DNA of 64,000 nt, from the NCBI GenBank assembly GCA_029851415.1, contig CM056742.1, positions 91,502,748-91,566,747 on the forward strand. Direction: 5' to 3'. The notes under the pieces are model-generated. The model was not told the origin of the DNA and searched no databases. It saw only the letters and a program-made list of their open reading frames with translations. Made by a program: the position numbers and the translations under genes. Position 1 is the stretch's first letter. Each line of letters begins with the position of its first letter. This stretch comes from Eretmocerus hayati. Taxonomy: Eukaryota; Arthropoda; Insecta; Hymenoptera; Aphelinidae. Shown piece by piece: positions 10,950 to 22,102 of the stretch.

Positions 10950-13381
10950 TCCCATGCACCAGAGGTACCAGTCGCAGATGAAACCTATGCTGAAATCGAC
11001 TTGTCAGTGTATAGTCTTAGTGTAAATCAAATCTCTAGATGGCAATTCAAATACAAGTGGGCTGAAGTTGTGGAAGGCACATTTTCTACTCGTGAGGGAA
11101 ATGAAATCACTAAAATCATGATTAGATGCACTCTATGTAATTCATTCCACGTACCACAAGCGTCAGCCTTGAAGAGTCACAGCGAAACAAGGAAGCATTG
11201 TTTGGAAGAAAATCGTCTTAGCGATTTGAAGAATTTTGATAGAGAGAAAGCGATCGCCGAAATCAAAGTGTGCGCTCTTTTTGCAAGCAGAGCTTCACCA
11301 TTTTTGCTAGCAGATTACCGATAATGTAATCTGCTAGCTAAGAAGTGAAAATACTCTTGAAGTGTGGGATAACCACACTTCAAGAGTATTTTCACTGACT
11401 CTCCTTTGTTACTTAAAATCAAGATTGATAGGAAAAAAGTCCCAAAGGTATTACATAATGTGATTGCACCGTGCCATCAGAGCGAAGTTGCTGATGCCAT
11501 GCGGGATTCATTTTTTGCCTTGAGGCAGATGAGCATACTGATACACACGGGCACCAAGCTGTGGCGGTGACCTCCAGATTTTATGACAGGAAAAAGGGCT
11601 GCATTCGTGAGACATTATTCGAACTCGCGCCAATATTCAATGGCGATGAGAATGTCGCAGCGAATTGTACTAGGCTCTTTGATAAAATCATAGCCCCGGT
11701 GATATTCCATAACTTGGAATTCTTCAGATTTCTGGGGTTTGGTTCAGATGGAGCCTCTGTCTTCAGAGGAAGTATCAACTCTGTGTTCCAGATCTTGAAA
11801 CGGGATCTTAATCCAGAAGTGAAATACTTTCCATGTGGCTGTCATGTTCTGAATCTTGTTGCTAAAGACGCCTTAAAAGTGTCTCCGAAATTTGGAAAAA
11901 TCCTTAATGAGTTCCATGATTATTTCCATTTTCCTAAGAGACCTAACCGCCTGAAGGCTCTCTAATGGGACATTGATCAGTATGATTGGAAGTTGTTGGA
12001 TCCCATCGACATCAGATGGCTGAGCTATTTCAAATCTATGCTTCGCATCACACAGTTGTGGACACTACTCGAGAGATTCGCCTGGCTGGAATGCCACGCC
12101 GAAACGACCAACAATCCTGATGCCACTGAAATACTTTAGTATTTACAAGATCAAAAAAATAAGGTTCAACACTATTTCCTGGTACAAATTTTCCCAAGAG
12201 TGACAATTGTCGAGCATAAACTACAGACTGAAAAGCCTTTGCCAACTGCAGGGAGAGAATGGATGAGGAGTCTCCTCATTTATCCCTTGAAAATCTACAT
12301 GAAAGAAGACTATGTCGACAACTGCGATTTGAAGTATCTAAACCCCGCAGATCGATCACAAATAAAGCCTCTTACTCAAATCACTTTGGACAGAGTGGTA
12401 TCAAGAGAATTGGAAAAATTGAATCAAGATGACCAGACCAAGGTATTGCAGGAATCGCAAGATATCATGACACAGATGTGCTCAAAATTTCTAGAACGAT
12501 ATGATCCAACAATAGACTACCTATTACGGTTGAAGTTCACCGAACCAGAATCAGCTCTAGATGCCCACTTCCACGTCGACGAGTATAGAAGCCTGCGTAC
12601 TTTATGCGAAGAGCTTCCCGGATTAACACGCTCCGAAGATGGTTCGTTGATTGGAAAAATTGACGATGAATGGGCAAGATTACCTTCAGCATCCTTACCG
12701 GAAGAGATAAGACTAGAAAGTAGACCAGACGTGTTTTGGCACAAAATTTCTCTCATTCGAGATACGGCCAATCAACTTCTCTTTCAAAATGTGTCTGAGT
12801 TCGCCTTGGAATGTCTCACATTCCCAAATTCGAGTGCGAAACCTGAAAGGGTATGGAGTGATTACAGCTGGCAAGTGACTGATCGTAGATCTCTGCTTTA
12901 CAATGAAACCAAGAGAGGGATCGCTCTATCCTAGGAGCACATCAAATATCACGGTGGCTTGTCAAACTTCGAAGTTACAGAACAAATGCTATACAAGTAC
13001 CTGAAGAACCTCAATGATCCAATCAGGGATCTCAAATTGTTTGAAGACGTAACTACTTATCGGGGCAAAGTTATCTCTGATGAATTTAAAAGTGCGTGCG
13101 CACTTGACGCTGATTTTGCCTTGAATCTGGAACAGAAGATTAAAGAAATGATAGCGTTGGACCGTCCTACGTTTGATTTCACTCTAGAAGATGATGATCA
13201 CGGCACTTCATCTGTTGATACAAACGAACCTTCCCTCAGACATGTGTCAATTGACGAGCATTCATTCAATGATGAAGTTGCCATTGATAGTCATGTCCAA
13301 CAAATTATGGCTCACGAAGATCGGCTCGATAATGCGACCATCGATTCATCAGAAACTCCAACAAGTAAGTGCACGCAATGA
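10950..13381 (+). pseudogene. Broken hAT-superfamily transposase
   Basis: Fragments in the same order as a hAT transposase. (1) About 10950-11305: an N-terminal finger with CTLC and spaced His residues, then an AEIK...LFA stretch. (2) 11400-11545, in another frame: the segment with APCHQSE. (3) 11561-11965: a core with GFGSDGASVFRG, carrying the conserved Asp, and a C-x-CH-x-LNL motif. (4) 11966-12934: the C-terminal half, ending in a dimerisation region about NQLLFQNVSEFALECLTFPNSSA before SxxERVWS. (5) 12959-13381: an acidic tail. Frameshifts or stops lie near 11305-11400 (hairpin insertion), 11545, 11963, 12137 and 12932, so it cannot make a full transposase. The domain order is clear; the exact hAT family is not. 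Confidence 0.8.
11306..11396. repeat. Twin perfect hairpins in the hAT pseudogene
   Basis: Hairpin 1: GCTAGCAGATTAC (11306-11318), 7-nt loop CGATAAT, then the exact complement at 11326-11338. Hairpin 2: a 24-bp stem at 11344-11367, loop GATAA, then the exact complement at 11373-11396. Both loops contain GATAA. They sit at the point where the transposase frame is lost. Confidence 0.85.
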
Positions 13382-13530
13382 TTTTGAAAATCGATTTCAA
13401 ACTCCAAACTCTACTGAAGCATATACGCTGGGTTATCAGTATACATTTGTGTACTGGCTTCAAGAAGGTGGCTCGTAAAGGCCGAGTAGTAGAGTTTTGA
13501 GTTTAAAATCGAATTTCAAATTCCCTGCTA
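13380..13530. repeat. Imperfect inverted repeat downstream of the hAT remnant
   Basis: TTTGAAAATCGATTTCAAAC...AACTCTACT (from 13382) is matched on the complementary strand by AGTAGAG...AAAATCGAATTTCAAA (to about 13527). The arms are about 33 bp and the loop about 75 bp. Possibly the remnant of a foldback or of a hAT terminus. No target duplication was identified. Confidence 0.5.
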
Positions 13531-14230
13531 GCGATTTATTAGTTGAGAGGTTTTGAAAATCGAAAACTTTGAATGCAAGGATTCGGAGGACCAGAATTTT
13601 GGAAAGCCTGGATTCTTGTAATGAAATATCACCGAAAGTCAGCAATTGATAAATCCCGCTATACCGGGCATCCTCGAATTTTCCTCAAGTGAAATTAACT
13701 TTCACCTATATTTACTCCATCAAACTATTTGATCAATTATAATTCCACCACGAAAAATTGATACCACGTTTCATAAAAGTGACAAAACGATCGCAGGAGC
13801 CACGAAAACAATTCGTTTCGGACGATTACTTGACTGCTCCTAGTGATAAGTTTTATAAGAATTTTACGATTGACTCATATTACATCCATGATTTGCGAAA
13901 TGAAACTGAGCCTTATTCCTGTTTTCAAATTTGTGACTTTCTGTACTTCTGCATTCCGGATGCGCTTTGCAAACTCCTGTGTTTCGACTTATTCGCTTGA
14001 CGAAGAATTGAACACATCGTTCCACCAGTTATGACTGAAGTCATTACATTCGCAGATGCAGGTGCATGTGAGTCGAGAGAGATCCCAATGATGCCTGGAC
14101 ATGCAAGAGTAGTGACGCAGAACACTCCCCAAAAATTGCCTAATGGCCTAATGGCAGACCACACGTACTATTTCAAAAGAATATTGATACCACATCTCAG
14201 AACACGTACGGGTGATTTTGTTTACAAAAC
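13531..14230. other. Spacer before the Ulp1-like ORF
   Basis: AT-rich. Short frames at 13758-14000 and 14031-14366 lack recognisable motifs. Contains the presumed upstream region of the ORF starting at 14231. Confidence 0.4.
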
Positions 14231-14531
14231 ATGTACGACAGCCCTCGTGATCCGAAACGTCGGAGACGGTCAGAGAAAAAAATCCACATCGACTCTCACG
14301 ATATGTATAGCATGGCATCAGGACAGTGGTTATCAGGAAATATCATCGATGCCTGCGCTACTATAATGGAACGAAATTGGCAAAATGCAACCTTCATTGG
14401 GACGGAATTGGCCAGAGACTTTTTTGACCCTTGGGAGAGGGGAGAGCCATCCAACGATTGGATGATGTTTAAGTTGAAGTTGCCAAACACCGGCAAAATT
14501 TTTTTCCCTTTTCTGAAAGATGGCAACCATT
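14231..14531 (+). pseudogene. Ulp1/C48 peptidase, N-terminal half (split by insertion)
   Basis: The ORF opens at an ATG at 14231 with a basic patch (PKRRRR), a possible nuclear signal, and continues into the front of a C48 SUMO-protease-like domain: a QWLSGNIIDAC helix, then a Phe/Pro-rich strand KIFFPFL leading to Gly-Asn-His. The His codon (14528-14530) fits the catalytic His, normally followed by Trp. Here the next codon is TGA at 14531-14533, created by the 27.6-kb insertion. The missing Trp and the rest of the domain resume at 42127. Family knowledge: C48 enzymes cleave SUMO-like modifiers using a His-Asp-Cys triad with an oxyanion Gln. As it stands the product would stop before Asp and Cys and be inactive. 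The ORF is intronless, so it may itself have belonged to an older transposon rather than to a host gene. Confidence 0.75.
14525..14531. repeat. 7-bp target-site duplication, left copy
   Basis: AACCATT, directly before the terminal GATATCG. The identical heptamer lies at 42127-42133, directly after CGATATC. Confidence 0.85.
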
Positions 14532-15712
14532 GATATCGTGGAAGTTAGCCGGGGTAAAGTAGCCGGGGTAAATTATTTTCCCGCGTAGAATCTATCTGGG
14601 GCATTGTCCACCGGGGAAACCGATTTGTCAGCCTGCGGACACATCCAATACACCCCTCTGCGGTATTTTCAGTCATTTCCGAGTATGCGCACGATGGGAA
14701 TCGCATGTTTTGTGGGTCATTGCACGATTTTTTCGAAAATTCGAGGACACGAAGTGGGAATAGCACCTTGACAGGCTTGTGTAAACACCTAGAATTGATC
14801 GAATGATGTTTAGACATCAAATAAATACCCTTTCGCAGTATTTCTAGACGTTTGAGTGTATGCGCGAGTGAGGATTTGCCCACTTTTCGTCCCAAACGAA
14901 GGGTTTTCCGATGGTTCCATCACATTGTACGAATGTGAGACTATCGTAAGGTCCTGTCCACCCGAGAAAACAATCAGAAAGTATATGAATAACGTATAAC
15001 TATGATTTCCAATAGTTTTGCCCCACCTCTGAGCATGCGGGAGCCTGTGTTGAGCTCTTTTCGTCCGTGAGACGTTAGCCGGGGTAAAAAATTTTCCCGA
15101 GCAGAATCTATCTGGGGCCTTGTCCACCGGGGAAACCGATTTGTCAGCCTGCGGACACATCCAATACACCCCTCTGCGGTATTTTCAGTCATTTCCGAGT
15201 ATGCGCACGATGGGAATCGCATGTTTTGTGGGTCATTGCACGATTTTTTCGAAAATTCGAGGACACAAAGTGGGAATAGCACCTTGACAAACTTGTGTAA
15301 ACACCTAGAATTGATCGAATGATGATTAGACATCAAATAAATACCCTTTCGCAGTATTTCTAGACTTTTGGGTGTATGTGCGAGTGAGGATTTGCCCACT
15401 TTTTGTCCCAAACGAAGGGTTTTCCGATGGTTCCATCACATTGTACGAATGTGAGACTATCGTAAGGTCCTGTCCACCCGAGAAAACAATCAGAAAGTAT
15501 ATGAATAACGTATAACTATGATTTCCAATAGTTTTGCCCCACCTCTAAGCATGCGGGAGCCTGTGTTGAGCTCTTTTCGTCCGTGAGAAGTTAGCCGGGG
15601 TAAATTATTTTCCCGCGTAGAATCTATCTGGGGCCTTGTCCACCGGGGAAACCGATTTTTCAGCCTGCGGACACATCCAATACACCCCTCTGCGGTATTT
15701 TCAGTCATCTCC
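14532..15712. repeat. Left terminal inverted repeat with about 516-bp tandem units
   Basis: Starts GATATCGTGGAAG and then carries repeat units that begin GTTAGCCGGGGTAAA at 14544, 15074 and 15590 (periods 530 and 516 bp). The first unit holds an extra 14-bp GTAGCCGGGGTAAA. The third is cut off at about 15712, where similarity to the other units stops. The units are very similar to each other and to the right-end block in inverted orientation. Open frames in the units recur from unit to unit and are a by-product of the repetition. Confidence 0.85.
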
Positions 15713-15931
15713 GAGCGTGCACAAGTTTGACTTCCTCGATACTGGCAAGCTGGATCCAGCTCACGAGATGTTCATATGATGTCGAGTGATTGTCGTCGCA
15801 CCATGTCCGCTGTTCAGGCCATGAGAGCTCCTCACCTATTAGAGTCCGTGACGACGTCATCTTCTTCATAGCCGGGAGTTCCTCAAGCCGCGGGGAATCG
15901 GATTCCCATAATGTCATCTCATGGGACACTG
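15713..15931. other. Spacer between terminal repeat and Harbinger
   Basis: Unique-looking sequence joining the truncated third terminal unit to the Harbinger left end. No gene is seen. Confidence 0.5.
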
Positions 15932-16006
15932 ACTCTGGTATTCATAGTCGAAGTTTGGCCGAGGTCTAGAGTTAATCTCCGGATTTGGCGCTGCAGTCGG
16001 CGCGGC
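15932..16006. repeat. Harbinger left terminal inverted repeat
   Basis: 75 bp starting ACTCTGGTATTC and ending CGGCGCGGC. The complement is at 23645-23719, with a single G/C difference in CTAGAGTT. Confidence 0.9.
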
Positions 16007-16344
16007 GGTTTTGGCGGAGCGAGTTTCGTTTCCCGTTCCTGTGCTGCTGGCTTCGTTTTCTGTGCCCGATCACTTCCCGCGCGGACTCAGCAAAACGTGG
16101 CTGGTTGGTTTTTTGCAACAGAATTCAGCGAAACGAAAGGGCTGCAAAGGGAGAAAATAGTGTATTGTGACCGAGGAGTGTGCTATCGCGGTTGCACCAG
16201 GAGTCTGGATTCACAGAAGATTCGGTTAACAACTGTCGTACTTGAGAATTGTGCTGCCCCGCGTGCACCCGTTTGTAGAATTTCAACAGATTCGATGTAC
16301 TACTTTTGATCCGCTTATCAACGAGTAGTGACAATACCAGCGAG

Positions 16345-18911
16345 ATGTCTGAAGGAGAGGACCAAGTAAGTATTAATTTTTTGCGTAACGAATTTTACTG
16401 GGTAATTTGGCAAAGCACGTGTCTGCCATAACCTCTCTTTGCCGAGGCAAAGCCGGCTCCGGCCTTGCTACACGCTTTTTAGCTACGCACTTCCCTCTGC
16501 CCGAGGAATACATTTTCTAGGAAATTCTCTGTAATCTGCAAATTTTAGCGATACACGTGTCTGCCATAACCTTTTCAAGTCGTGAGCTGCACGTCTGCAT
16601 GCGTTTTGGCCTCAGACGTTGGAATGCGTTTTATTTTGTAAGATTTTCTGTTCAGACTCTCTGTCGTAGGCCTGATCTAGTTTCGTATCACCAGGCTCTA
16701 CACTGAGGATCCTGACTTGGCCAACTTTTGTTGAAACCCTAAAATAATAATTTTCTTATTTCTAATTCTAAGTGTGACATACAACTTTGGTAATTTTCTC
16801 CTTGCTCTGCTCTCGATTTTTCAGACTCAATCAAAGCCCCCCAAAGCTCCACGATACACAACTACCGAAAAAGTGGTGATTCTTGGATGTATAGAGCCAT
16901 GGAAAAAGATAATAGAAAATGTTCGTACAAATGCGATATTCAAGGAAGCTAAATCTGATGCATGGAAACAAATTGCTGAAGAGTACGCTGACATTTCTCC
17001 AGACCATCACATTACTGTCCCTAGGAGTGTTGATCAACTGAAAGCTTTTTGGAAATCGGAAAAACAAAAGTAAGCATCCATCTCATCTTTCCATATAAAT
17101 TTTTACTGTACCACCTATACAATCTTGTAACTGACTCTGACTTGTGTTCTGAAAACAGATCTCGACACCTTGACTCTGATGAAAAACTCCATGCTATGGG
17201 CACTGGTGGTGGAGAGCCTTTGAAGGTTGATCCAATAAAATCGAGCATCAGTTCACTTGTGCACAACATCCAACCAAATCTCGATTTCACTCTGGAAAAT
17301 GAATTCGATAGCTCTGCCCAGTTCGAAAGGTCAACCATGAACACTGCTGATGTTCATGTGAGAGAAACTGTTAACTCCAGTGTTTCCGATAAACCTGTGA
17401 AGATTGGAAATCCTGTGGATGTTCAAGCCCCCATCAAAATTGAAGCCCCAAAAAATTTTAAAATAGAAGGCAAGATTGGTTTTTGTTTTTTATTCTTCTT
17501 AGAGTATCCGTTGATCTTAAACATTGATTTTCAGAATCCGTTGATTTGACTCTAAGTGAAACTGGTACTGATAATGAAGATTCTCAAATGGAATCCCAAG
17601 AAATTGATGATTTTGTACCACCAGATGAAAGGGATGAAGAGGACTTGGTTGAACTTCACAAAAAACTATCTGAAAGAGCAAAATTGAAGAGGATTCAAGA
17701 AAGAGCAGCACTTCGAGAGAACTTGCTTAATGAAGTTGCTGTTGCAGAAAAAGGTAAGGCTCCTAATACTTATAAACTGATGCATAATTGTATTCATTGC
17801 ATTATGAATTTTTTTCGTTGTAGATTACTCTCGAAACAAAAAAGATAACAAACCATCTAAGCAGCAGAGAAAAATTCATGGAAACCCAAGGATAAAAGTA
17901 GAAAAAGTTAAAATGGCTGGTAGGCTCTATTGATGTTAATGCAAATATCTCAAAAAATTTTTTCTGATGGACCAAATATTCTAGCTAAAACCAGAGTAGC
18001 TGCTAGAGGAAAAACTGTTGGACATGGCTCTCGCATCAACCGAAATTCCACTCAACTTGAAATTAGAAAGAAATTGAAATATCGTCTGCAAGACATGAAT
18101 CGTAAGTTTGGTTTGCTCACAAGTATTTCATTTACGACTGTAATATCTCACAATCGTTTTGATGCATAACCGCATATGTTTCTATTGTAGCAAGTGCCCT
18201 TCAGTCTCCAAGCACCTCGAAAATTGACCTTGAGCCGAACAGTACAAGCAAACCTCATTCAAATGACGGAGGCTTCATATCTGATCCTGAAACCAGCCCT
18301 CTAAAAGTACTCGTTGAACGAATGAATGATACCGGTGGGTCTTGTCTTCTTAAAAAATTATTTTCGAATGCAAACATACTTGTCGCAGTTGAAAAACTTG
18401 CTGATTCATTGAATATCATCTGTGAAAGTATGCCTGATATGAAAATCTCTCTCATTTATTGTGTTTTTCTCTTAGATAATAGTTCAGGAGGGGATTCGCC
18501 CGTTAAGAGTTCCGCAAGGCCAAAAAAACCCATAGGTATTTTCGAAAGACGTGTAAAAAAATGCCAAGGTAAGGTGAATTGATAGTTTTTGACCGTCAAC
18601 ATGGGTCAACTTTGAAAATTCATGCTCTCCAGAGATAATTCACTGTCATTCGAATTTCAGAGAATCGTGACCCAGATGATCAACCTCTTTACAAGAAAAT
18701 AAAAGTGCAGACGTCTGCAAGTGAGATGGAACAAAACGAGCGAATGAAACGAATCGAAGAAAGTCGCTTACAGCAAAGAGAAGTTCATTTGGCAAGGATG
18801 AAAATTATGAATTATGAAGAGAAGTATTGGATAACAAAAAATGATGTTGCAGATCTGGAGAAAACCACTGCGATGGAATTGGCCAAGCGGTCACGCAGGA
18901 AGTCTTTCTAG
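16345..18911 (+). CDS. Myb/SANT-like protein of the Harbinger element, nine exons
   Basis: Exons inferred from splice sites and frame: 16345-16365, 16825-17069, 17159-17469, 17535-17753, 17824-17919, 17985-18101, 18191-18334, 18476-18568 and 18661-18911. Joined they give one open frame of 498 residues from ATG to TAG, with consistent phases at every junction. Exon 2 holds a trihelix/Myb-SANT-like DNA-binding domain (helices ending around W..I..., spaced Trp residues, QLKAFWKSEKQK). The middle is Ser/Asp/Glu-rich and the last exon is a long charged helix, probably coiled coil (EMEQNERMKRIEESRLQQRE). The intron after exon 3 would need a GC donor (GAAG|GCAAGA) with a normal AG acceptor; the other introns are GT-AG. 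Role by family knowledge: binds the transposase and the transposon ends and supports nuclear entry. The start is the first ATG in good context before a GTAAGT donor. Confidence 0.82.
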
Positions 18912-21900
18912 GTTACTGCTATTCTCTATTTTGAAGAAATTGATTTCATCTCTCCAGAGCTGTGTATCCCATTCCTTTGAAGATTTGAAATCAATCGAGG
19001 GTCGCTATTGGCGTACTAACCAATAGACAGTAACATCTAACATCATAATGATTAATTCATTATTAATGCATGATATGACATTTTGCAGAATCGTATTTTT
19101 TTCTCTAATTGTCCTATTACGACGAATGCCCAAAGACAACTCAGTAGATTGAGTAATTTACAAAGGTGAATATTCTTGTCAAATGTGTCAACCTTGATAT
19201 ACAATATCAAGCCGTTCGTACTGAATTAGATAGAAATATGAGGATGCTCTAGTCGATGCGAAGTCGTTTAAGATGTCCTGGTTCAAAGGTTTAGTACATG
19301 CTTGAACAATACGAAATATTTTGATTATTGGACACTCGAATGCAGCAAAGGCTGTTAAAAATTCAATTTCTCGTTTCTGAGTAACAGAGACTACTTCCTA
19401 TACGATTAAACTTTCTGTTTTCTCACAATTTTATGCTTGACAGTATACTGAATTGCTACAATCTCATTTGAGTATCTTCCTTTCATAGATCAAAAATTTG
19501 TACGATCTGAGTAGATATAGCTCACAAATTGGTACAAGCCCTATGAATGTCAGTTTATTATTTCGACTTGATCAAGTAGATGAAAATGTATTTAGTTTTG
19601 TATTTTTTGAATAACTAATGTAGAGACTGTATAAGAAAATGATATTAGTTTACCTCGGTTTGCTGTGTATGACTCTTTGGAAACGAGAGCAAATGAGGTA
19701 CGTTTATGGGCAAATCTCAGGAACTATGCGGTTTCGACTTTGAAATTTCGAGAATTTCCAGAATGGCAGCACATCTCCGATAAACTTTTGTTTGGTCCAA
19801 GTAATGCTCAAACAATGATGAAATACTTGCGTAAATCATTTTGGAGCCCCGCCGTGGATTTGTGAGGGTGTAGAAGTTTTTCCCATGTATTTGCGTGGGA
19901 CCCTCATATTTTCGTAATTCTAATTGGCTCGTGTGTATGTGAATACATGGCATCCTTGGTGTTGGAATAGAAGAAGAGAGATGAGTTCAATGGTTTACAG
20001 TGTTTTCTGAAGGTCTGTGGTACAAAATGTAGATGTGCCTCAACCGTCGAAACGCTCATTTTCGTCATTTGTCGATCCTCACAAGCCTCGCATCGCGACC
20101 GATATGAGGCTGTAGTAGGGGCGATTCTCATAGGCATTCCTTGAGGTACAAATATCAGTTTACACGTGGTTTCCATCCCAACGGAATCGAAATTTTCGTG
20201 TGCTACACGAAAAACGATTTTTTTGACCCCATTTACGCGAAAATAACTTTTCTCATTTCAAGCCGCATCGTCGTGCGGAATCGAGCACACTATCGTTCTT
20301 GGGCTAGATTTGTAGGTTTTTGGATGTAGAATAATATGTCGTTTCTACAGATACGAAATATTCACCGCCCCGAGTGCTGCATCCATTAGAAGAGCGATAC
20401 AGGAGAAAATGTAGAATCGGAGTTCGCTCCAACGAATCATCGGCACTCCGACGCATTGATAGGCACAGCCTCGGGCGAAAATTATATGTTTCTATGTATT
20501 ATAATCCATCACATATCCAATTTTCAGACCGATCGGTGAACCGCCCCGCCTGTGGCGAGCTAAGGCGTGAGAGAACTATGGCCCTGTTCGGTCGAAAATT
20601 GTGATTTTGTCACGAAGAAGCGTCTCCCAGTACCTTTCTATAGCAATTTTTAGACTTCTGAATGATGCAGAACTATTAAATATGAGTAGATCTTCAAAAT
20701 GATCTAATGCGAGCGGCGGAAATAACGCGACTGTTGTTCTGACAACGTGAAAATAGGCCTGTTCGGCCAAACCGCATACTTCGTGAGATTTGCCCTACTT
20801 ATACAGCATAAACACAAACATTTCTAGACGAGTAGTCTATTTGTGATTCTTTGACAAAGTCTCATCGTTGGGTGTCATGCCCATCCACACAAATCTAGGC
20901 TGAATAGAATATGACGAACAAAACTAGTTTCGCAGGCTTGGATTCTGTTATTAATGTATTCAGCTAAAAAATCAGTAAGTGAAAGACTTTTGCCTTCTTG
21001 ACATGACTGAAGAAAAAGTATTATCTAACTTTCAAGTACTCGTTACATTGTAGGATTTTCAATCAGATTGTTTATAATTTCCGTGACTTGATTACCAATT
21101 TTATATTCATTATTAATTAGTACTCTTTGTATGCCCACGTACATGGGTTTGATTCGACTAAATAGTTCAAGTATCTCGAGTCATTACTGGAATATAACAA
21201 AAGATTCATGAACAAATTCATGGTCTTAATAACTGATGTACTGGTGGAGTAACAGATTACCAGTTTTCATAAGGTTACTTTGAGCTAACTTTTTTCCAGT
21301 TTTTATTTTCTAAATTGGGCCTGTGTCACTACAAACTAGCGAACACTACAAGCTAGTGAATGCTCACCAGTTGAACTAAGTATTACTCTCATTATGGTGT
21401 TTTTAACTAGGTTAATCAACTTTTAGTATTTTGATGAACAAGCTTGATAATTCGATAAAACATTTTACTATTATGATCGCCAATTTTTTATCAATACTTT
21501 TCATAAGCTACTGTTTATTTTTGTTCTCTGTTTCAACACTGCAGTGTTCGTCACTCCTGTACGCATGTTTGCCTGAAAATTGAGTTTGTAAAATGGAAGT
21601 TATCTTTGTAATCTGGGTCATGTTGTGTCAAGTTCAATTTTCTGAATAAATTTACATCGATGGAACTGTTGGTTCATTGAATCAGGTAATCAGAAAGCTA
21701 TATAGTCCAAAAGTATAGAAACTATTTATTGGCCACTCACAGCTGGTACTCAGCATATTATATCAAAAAGATTTGCACAAAAGTCCCCTTAAAAGTAATC
21801 TAAAAAATTATTAGGAACATAATTTGGTATCGATGGTTAGTTGAATTGCTATTCGATTAGTCCTTCACTAGTAAAAGTGGTTTGAAAAATATGTAAAATA

Positions 21901-22102
21901 TGTATCAAATGTTGTCACTGAGTATGTCATGAAATTCAAAGATACTCTGATGACATTACACCATTTGAGATCTTACAATTTTGGAACTTTTTTACATCTT
22001 TCTTAGAGCAAGACAACTAAATACCATCTTGTACAGAAATAATAACAATTCTCATTTTTCACATTCCAAGCTGTACAGACAGTTTGGAATAATTCAATTC
22101 TC
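18912..22102. other. Non-coding interior of the Harbinger element
   Basis: About 3.2 kb of AT-rich sequence between the convergent stop codons of the two genes. Only short frames without motifs (for example 19665-19865, 19904-20176). It is probably 3' flank plus filler. No nested repeat was recognised. Confidence 0.5.

Noticed and set aside
14545..15708. Minus-strand ORFs of 70-145 residues in the terminal repeats, recurring at 41247-42113
   Set aside because: They repeat with the 516-bp unit in shifted frames and have no domain; conservation follows from repeat identity.
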